Source: Azospirillum thiophilum (GTDB taxonomy: Bacteria > Pseudomonadota > Alphaproteobacteria > Azospirillales > Azospirillaceae). From it: a stretch of DNA of 64,000 nucleotides. Made by a program: the position numbers and the translations under genes. Where the stretch lies: the NCBI RefSeq assembly GCF_001305595.1, contig NZ_CP012403.1:208501-272500 (forward strand), read 5' to 3'. Below are positions 59,541 to 64,000 of this stretch, piece by piece (the stretch's first letter is position 1; each line of letters begins with the position of its first letter). The notes under the pieces are model-generated. The model made no database searches, was not told where the DNA came from, and saw only the letters and a program-made list of their open reading frames with translations.

Positions 59541-59641
59541 GCCCCCTCCCTAACCCTCCCCCTCTTCGAGGGAGAGGGGACTGCCACCGCTTTGCGGAAG
59601 GCACCCTCTCCCTCGAAGAGGGGGAGAGCCGGGGAGGGGGC
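59541..59641. repeat. Paired inverted GC-rich intergenic element, copy 3
   Basis: Two 39-base elements (59541-59579 and 59603-59641) are inverted copies with only a few mismatches, and share the GCCCCCTCCC core of the other two elements. A CTCTTCGAGGGAGAGGG hairpin lies at each centre. It lies between the small hypothetical gene and the convergent CNNM/CorC gene. Confidence 0.75.
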
Positions 59642-59660
59642 AATGGGCATTCGGGACCGG

Positions 59661-60965
59661 CTAACCCTCGGAAACCTCCGGGTTCAGCTGGATCAGCACC
59701 TTGTCGATGCGGCGGCCGTCCATGTCGACCACCTCGAAGCGGATGCCGTTCCAATGGAAATGTTCGGCCGGCGCCGGGATGTGGCCGAAATGGTCGAGCA
59801 GGAAGCCGGCGATGGTGTGGAAATCGCCCTCGCCCTTCAGGTTCTTGACGCCGACCAGCGCCTCGACCTCCTCCACCGGGGTCATGCCGTCGACCAGCCA
59901 GCTGCCGTCCTCGCGCTGGACGGCGCCGGCCTCGTTCTCGTGGCTGCTGTCGGGCATCTCGCCGGCGATGGCCTCCAGGATGTCGGTCATGGTGACCAGC
60001 CCCTCGACGCTGCCATATTCGTCGACCACGATCGCCATGTGGACGCTGGCCTGCTTGAACAGCTCCAGCAGGCGGAAGACCGGCGTGCCGTCATGGACGA
60101 CCAGCGGCTGGACCATGGCGGTCCGCAGATCGAAGGCGATGCCCTTCAGCGACTGGTCGAGCAGCGCCTTGGCCGCCACGACGCCCTGAAGCTCGTCGAC
60201 GTCGCCGCGGCAGACCGGGAAGCGGGAATAGCCGCTCTCGCGGATCTCGAGGCCGACCGTCTCCGGGCTGTCGTCGATGTCCAGCCAGATCAGGTCCGGG
60301 CGCGGGGTCATGATCGAGCGCACCGTCCGGTCGGACAGATGCATCACGCCCTCGATCATCTGGCGCTCGGCCGGCTCGAAGACGCCGCTCTGGGTGCCTT
60401 CGGCGATCAGGGTCTTGACCTCCTCCTCCGTCACCGTCTGCTCGCGCGAGGTCGGCAGCCGCAGCAGCTTCAGCACCGCGTCGCTCGACACGCCGAGCAC
60501 CCAGACCACCGGGGCCGACAGGCGCGACACCGTGCGCATCGGCGCGGCGACCAGCACCGCGATCCGCTCCGATGAGATCAGCGCCACGCGCTTGGGCACC
60601 AGCTCGCCGATGATCAGCGAGAAATAGGTGATGGCGGCGACCACCAGCGCGAAGGCGACGGTGTGGCCGTAGGGGGCGATCCACGCGGCCTGCTCGTTCA
60701 GCACGCCGCCCAGCCGTTCCGCCAGGGTGGAGCCGCCATAGGCGCCGGCGATGATGCCGGTCAGGCTGATGCCGACCTGCACGGTCGACAGGAAGCGGCT
60801 CGGATTCTCCGTCAGCTCCAGCGCGATGCGGGCGCCGATCCCCCCCCTCTCCTCGGCCATCTGTTGCAGCCGGGCCCGGCGGGCCGACACCAGCGCCATC
60901 TCCGACATCGCGAAGAAGGCGTTGAGCAGGATCAGCAGGACGATGACCAAAAGTTCCCAGATCAT
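59661..60965 (-). CDS. CNNM/CorC-family membrane transporter
   Basis: A 434-residue protein of the hemolysin-like group. Residues 1-190 form the DUF21/CNNM membrane domain (LLVIVLLILLNAFFAMSEMALVSARRARLQQMA, VQVGISLTGIIAGAYGG and FSLIIGELVPKRVAL). Two CBS domains follow (VMTPRPDL-like SIMTPRPDLIWLDIDDSPETV and VVAAKALLDQS region). The C-terminus is a CorC/HlyC domain (LVDGMTPVEEVEALVGV). CNNM proteins move divalent cations, probably Na-coupled Mg or Co efflux; the old name hemolysin is misleading. ATG 60965 is unambiguous. It is co-directional with the ExoD-like gene 25 bases upstream. Confidence 0.9.
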   Translation of the reverse strand: MIWELLVIVLLILLNAFFAMSEMALVSARRARLQQMAEERGGIGARIALELTENPSRFLSTVQVGISLTGIIAGAYGGSTLAERLGGVLNEQAAWIAPYGHTVAFALVVAAITYFSLIIGELVPKRVALISSERIAVLVAAPMRTVSRLSAPVVWVLGVSSDAVLKLLRLPTSREQTVTEEEVKTLIAEGTQSGVFEPAERQMIEGVMHLSDRTVRSIMTPRPDLIWLDIDDSPETVGLEIRESGYSRFPVCRGDVDELQGVVAAKALLDQSLKGIAFDLRTAMVQPLVVHDGTPVFRLLELFKQASVHMAIVVDEYGSVEGLVTMTDILEAIAGEMPDSSHENEAGAVQREDGSWLVDGMTPVEEVEALVGVKNLKGEGDFHTIAGFLLDHFGHIPAPAEHFHWNGIRFEVVDMDGRRIDKVLIQLNPEVSEG

Positions 60966-60990
60966 GGCGGTATGCCCAAAGGGCGCTCCC

Positions 60991-61761
60991 TCAACCGATC
61001 AATTGTTGCGCCACCGCGACCGCAGCCTGCCCGATACCGAGCAGGATTGCGGCGATGATGGCGATGGACAGAAGGCCGGCGATAAGGCCGGCCGACACGA
61101 AGACGCCGTCGGATTCCATCAGCCCCAGCGCGATCAGGGCGATCGCCAGGGCCGGCGGCTGGTTTCCGAACATGATGGGAAGGGCCAGGATCCCGGCCAG
61201 CAGCATCACCGCCAGCCCGAGCAGCCGCTCGGCGGCGGGGCCGCTCAACGCCGGCAGGCGGGGGCGCAGGCGCCGCTCCAGCCGTTCGGCCCAGGGCCTG
61301 GCCCGGCGGATGACGCCGAGGAAGGCCTTGCGGTCGAGGGTGACCGCCAGCATGCGGCGCGGCAGCCAGGGCGCATGCCGCCCTGCCGCCATCTGCGCGC
61401 CGATCAGGATCATCGGAACGCCGGTCGCGGTCGACAGGCCGGGAACCGGCAGGATGTTGGGAATGGACAGGATCAGCAGCAGCGCGGCGAAGGCGCGCTC
61501 GCCCAGCGTGTCCATCACCTCGCCCAGGGAGACGCGGTCCGCCGATACGCCGGCGGCGGCGGTTCCTGCCACGGCGGCGTCGCCGCTTGCCAGGAACCCG
61601 TCCAGCAGGTCCGAAACGCGCGCGTCGGAAGGGCCGGAAGCAGGAGTGCCTGAAGGATCGCCGGATGCGCCGTCCGGGCCGCGAGCATAGGGAGGGGACG
61701 CACCGGGGGGACGGGCGTCGTACGACCTGGGGGACGACCCGGGAGGTCGGTCTTTGCTCAC
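60991..61761 (-). CDS. ExoD-family membrane protein (GTG start)
   Basis: A 256-residue membrane protein. After a disordered Pro/Ser/Gly-rich N-terminus (~70 residues), residues about 80-250 show the ExoD family hallmarks: SLGEVMDTLGERAFAALLLILSIPNILPVPG, RMLAVTLDRKAFLGVIRRARPW, and helices ending GLIAGLLSIAIIAAILL. ExoD is linked to exopolysaccharide synthesis and alkaline or stress tolerance in rhizobia. A GTG at 61761 with GGGGAG five bases upstream is the best start. It is probably transcribed with the CNNM/CorC gene. Confidence 0.85.
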   Translation of the reverse strand: MSKDRPPGSSPRSYDARPPGASPPYARGPDGASGDPSGTPASGPSDARVSDLLDGFLASGDAAVAGTAAAGVSADRVSLGEVMDTLGERAFAALLLILSIPNILPVPGLSTATGVPMILIGAQMAAGRHAPWLPRRMLAVTLDRKAFLGVIRRARPWAERLERRLRPRLPALSGPAAERLLGLAVMLLAGILALPIMFGNQPPALAIALIALGLMESDGVFVSAGLIAGLLSIAIIAAILLGIGQAAVAVAQQLIG

Positions 61762-61958
61762 GGCTCTCCCCGATGCCGGAAACGGGATCGGAGCGGGCCG
61801 GGCGAAGGATGGCAGGAAACCATGGACCTTTCGCGTCGCGGCGGCATCGATCTCCCTTCTACAGCAAGGACCGGCCAAGCGCCAGCGCGGGTTGGGGCAG
61901 GACGGCGGGAGCACACGTCCGCCTTCCCCGTCCGTCCGCAAGGCCCGGTCGCCGATGC

Positions 61959-62393
61959 CTATTGCCGTTTCTGCATGGCGAAGGTCAGGCGCTTCATCAG
62001 GTCGGCCTTCGACACCGGCTTCACCAGATATCCGGAGATGCCGTACGCGATGGCGCGCTTGACCACATCGGCCTCGCGGTGGCCGGTGAGCACCAGCACC
62101 GGAAGGTCGGCGAGCGGATTGCCGGTGGCGGTGCGCAGCGCGTGCAGCAGGTCGAGCCCGCCCATGCGCGGCATTTCCAGGTCGCAGATCGCCAGGTCGA
62201 CGTCCTCGCCGCTCTTGCGCAGGATGTCGAGCGCCTGCACACCGTCCGCCGCCTCGAACACGACGCGGACCCTGATGTCGTGCAGCAGGCGGGAGATCAG
62301 CTTCCGGGTGAAGTCGTCATCCTCGACCAACAGCACACCCAGGTCGTGAATCGTCCGGATCCGGCGGGTGCCGCCGCCTGTCTCCACCACCAT
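61959..62393 (-). CDS. CheY-like single-domain response regulator
   Basis: A 144-residue protein that is one receiver domain with a short N-terminal extension. Acidic residues are in VLLVEDDDFTRKL, the phospho-acceptor in LAICDLEMPRMGG, Thr in VLTGHREAD and Lys in YLVKPVSKADL. It has no output domain and is divergent from a LOV-like hybrid kinase, the two probably forming a signalling pair. A triple TTAAC-type array lies in the shared spacer. ATG 62393 is the first likely start; the frame is open further out. Confidence 0.88.
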   Translation of the reverse strand: MVVETGGGTRRIRTIHDLGVLLVEDDDFTRKLISRLLHDIRVRVVFEAADGVQALDILRKSGEDVDLAICDLEMPRMGGLDLLHALRTATGNPLADLPVLVLTGHREADVVKRAIAYGISGYLVKPVSKADLMKRLTFAMQKRQ

Positions 62394-62457
62394 GAGGCTC
62401 TCCGTTCCGTCCGGCTTCCCCCAGCCCATCCCGGGGACACCGGCCAATACAGTTTCT

Positions 62458-62484
62458 TTAACGCACCATTGAGCAGTCGTTAAC
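62458..62484. promoter_or_regulatory. Candidate CtrA-type binding site
   Basis: TTAAC (62458-62462), TTGAG (62469-62473) and TTAAC (62480-62484) are spaced exactly 11 bases apart, so the first and second, and the second and third, each form a TTAA-N7-TTGA/TTAA-like pair, close to the CtrA consensus TTAA-N7-TTAA. It lies midway between divergent CheY-like and kinase genes. CtrA controls signalling and motility genes in many alphaproteobacteria. No database check was possible. Confidence 0.5.
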
Positions 62485-62607
62485 GGTTTTCCGTATCCGC
62501 CCCTTCGGGGTGTCGCCGATCGTGCCGGGGAGGAATGGCATTCGGTTGGACAACGCCCTATCCTGCTTTCAAGTCCAACCATCCCCCGACCAGGATCGCC
62601 CGCAACC

Positions 62608-64000
62608 GTGTCCCCGCCGCCGCCCGCCGACCAAAGCCCGCCCCCCTTCGGCAGCCTGCCCCCCTTCGGCAGCCTGCCGGAGACGGCGATGCTCGCCGCC
62701 GTGGTCGAGGCCAGCGACGCCGGGATCGCGGTGATGGACGTGACCCGCCCCGGCTACCCCATCGTCTATTGCAACGCCGCCTTCCTGGGGATGGTGGGCT
62801 ATGCGGCCGACGAGGTGATCGGCCGCAACAGCGCCTTCCTGCAAGGGCCGGAGACCGACCCCGGCACCGCGACCGCGATCCGGGCGGCGCTGGAGGAGGT
62901 GCGGCCGTTGTCGGTGGAGGTGCTGAACCACCGCAAGGACGGCAGCACCTTCTGGAACGCCCTGTCGCTGCGGCCGGTGCCGGGACCGGACGGGCGGGTC
63001 CGCTGGATCGCCGGCACCTGCGCCGACGTCACCCGCAGCCGCAAATCGGAGCAGGAGCTGCGCGCCGCCGAGGACAAGCTGACCCGGCTGGCGGCGGAGA
63101 CCTTCGCGCTCGCCGAGGATCTCGACCGCGCGCGGGAGGAGGCGGACGCCGCCCGCGTCGCCGCGGAGAATGCCAGCAGCGCCAAGTCCCGCTTCCTGGC
63201 GATGATGAGCCACGAGCTGCGCACGCCGATGACCGCGGTGATCGGCATGGGCGACCTGCTGATGGGCACCGGGCTGAACGAGCAGCAGAAGGCCTTCGTG
63301 AAGACCCTGCGCTCGTCGGCCGGCACGCTGATGACCATCCTGAACGACGTGCTCGACTTCTCGAAGATCGAGGCGGGGCAGTTGACGCTGGAGGAGATCG
63401 ACTTCTCGCTGCCCCGGCTGGTCGAGGATGTCGTGCAGTTGTTCCTGGTGCGCGCCGCGGCCAAGGGGCTGACCCTGTCCGCCTCGATCGCCGACGACAC
63501 GCCGCGCCACATCCGCGGAGACCCGACACGGCTGCGGCAGGTGCTGTTCAACCTGGTGTCGAACGCCATCAAGTTCACCGACCGCGGCGCCATCGAGATC
63601 GCGGTGTGGTCGCCCGATCCGCCCGCCGCCTGGAGTCCGGAGGCTCCCGGCCCGCAGCCCATCACCCTGCGCTTCGAGGTGGAGGACAGCGGCATCGGCA
63701 TGACGGCGGAGCAGCGGTCCCGCCTGTTCGACGCCTTCGTCCAGGCCGACGTCTCGACCAACCGCAAATATGGCGGCACCGGGCTGGGGCTGGCGATCTG
63801 CAAGCGGCTGGTCGAGGTGATGGGCGGCGAGATCGCAGTGTCCAGCGCGCCCGGCCGCGGCTCCGTCTTCCGGTTCTCGATCCGGACGCGCATGGCCGAG
63901 GCGCCGCCGATCGGGGAACTGGGCAACCGTCCCGCCTTGTCGCCGGTACAGGACGGGGATGGACGGAGCCCCGTCGCCCTGCGGCTGCTGCTGGCCGAGG
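62608..64000 (+). CDS. LOV-like PAS hybrid histidine kinase (cut by window edge)
   Basis: A GTG at 62608 opens a frame still open at base 64000 (464 codons plus one base). Residues 30-145 form a PAS domain of LOV type: PIVYCNAAFLGMVGYAADEVIGRNSAFLQGPETD. The photochemical cysteine of GRNCRFLQ is a serine here (residue 75). A coiled coil follows, then HisKA with His202 in AMMSHELRTPM, and an HATPase (NLVSNAIKFTD, DSGIGM, GTGLGLAICKRL). The last bases begin a receiver (LRLLLAE). The alternative start is ATG 62689 with GGAG six bases before it; the in-frame 18-bp duplication upstream (PPFGSL twice) makes the GTG plausible too. Confidence 0.87.
   Translation, partial: MSPPPPADQSPPPFGSLPPFGSLPETAMLAAVVEASDAGIAVMDVTRPGYPIVYCNAAFLGMVGYAADEVIGRNSAFLQGPETDPGTATAIRAALEEVRPLSVEVLNHRKDGSTFWNALSLRPVPGPDGRVRWIAGTCADVTRSRKSEQELRAAEDKLTRLAAETFALAEDLDRAREEADAARVAAENASSAKSRFLAMMSHELRTPMTAVIGMGDLLMGTGLNEQQKAFVKTLRSSAGTLMTILNDVLDFSKIEAGQLTLEEIDFSLPRLVEDVVQLFLVRAAAKGLTLSASIADDTPRHIRGDPTRLRQVLFNLVSNAIKFTDRGAIEIAVWSPDPPAAWSPEAPGPQPITLRFEVEDSGIGMTAEQRSRLFDAFVQADVSTNRKYGGTGLGLAICKRLVEVMGGEIAVSSAPGRGSVFRFSIRTRMAEAPPIGELGNRPALSPVQDGDGRSPVALRLLLAE
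62643..62678 (+). repeat. 18-bp tandem duplication near the kinase start
   Basis: CCCCTTCGGCAGCCTGCC occurs twice in succession (62643-62660 and 62661-62678), repeating PPFGSL at the N-terminus if translation starts at the GTG. It lies before the alternative ATG at 62689. Confidence 0.9.

Overview
The window is GC-rich (well above 65% by eye), densely packed and built of alphaproteobacterial gene families. Chemosensory genes with CheA-REC and CheR-TPR architectures, an N-acetylglutaminylglutamine amide (NAGGN) osmolyte operon, a GGAAC-N16-CGTT (EcfG-type) promoter, a CtrA-like site and many hybrid kinases suggest a Rhodospirillales bacterium, most likely Azospirillum or a close relative. That placement is an inference from gene content and style. 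I see no tRNA, rRNA, CRISPR array, transposase or prophage.

Layout. 1-5.0 kb (minus): a surface-glycan operon (GT2 glycosyltransferase, methyltransferase, GT4 glycosyltransferase, and a gene running off the left edge), every junction a 4-base ATGA overlap. 5.1-9.6 kb (minus): a repeat-only RTX protein with its type I secretion ABC protein and membrane fusion protein, separated by an AT-rich spacer. 10.1-13.0 kb (plus): galE, a MarR-type regulator and a DUF2336 protein. 13.0-17.0 kb: beta-alanine catabolism, with a LysR regulator divergent from an omega-aminotransferase and methylmalonate/malonate-semialdehyde dehydrogenase. 17.1-21.1 kb: a NIT-ANTAR antiterminator, a small protein, an L-lactate dehydrogenase and an HTH protein. 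21.2-30.1 kb (minus): a pyochelin/yersiniabactin-type siderophore uptake locus (AraC, TonB receptor, RhtX/FptX permease, PepSY protein, two exporter-fold ABC proteins) behind a Fur-box-like site and without biosynthesis genes.

30.6-37.2 kb: a 48-residue membrane peptide, a rhodanese divergent from ftrA, a GFA-type zinc protein, an extensin-like protein, a PoxB-like pyruvate:quinone oxidoreductase and a cyclic-nucleotide-binding MscS channel. 37.5-42.4 kb (plus): the NAGGN operon (amidotransferase, GNAT/ATP-grasp synthetase, M42 peptidase). 42.5-52.8 kb (minus): a complete alternative chemosensory operon (cheW-cheR-cheW-mcp-cheA-cheB-response regulator) followed by a hybrid kinase, resembling the Wsp/Che3 systems that control cell-surface or developmental outputs. 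53-64 kb: a MaoC hydratase, a LuxR-type response regulator overlapping an NCS1-permease-fused hybrid kinase, a DUF1636 protein, a CNNM/CorC transporter with an ExoD-like protein, and a CheY-like regulator divergent from a LOV-like hybrid kinase cut by the right edge.

Stress appears to be the common theme of the 33-42 kb stretch: an osmosensitive channel sits upstream of a compatible-solute operon that carries a clear general-stress promoter. Two families of intergenic palindromes stand out. One is a pair of perfect 18-bp-arm palindromes near 32.3 and 42.4 kb that differ only by compensated base changes and both overlap a stop codon. The other is a set of GC-rich inverted element pairs at 15.4, 41.1 and 59.5 kb.
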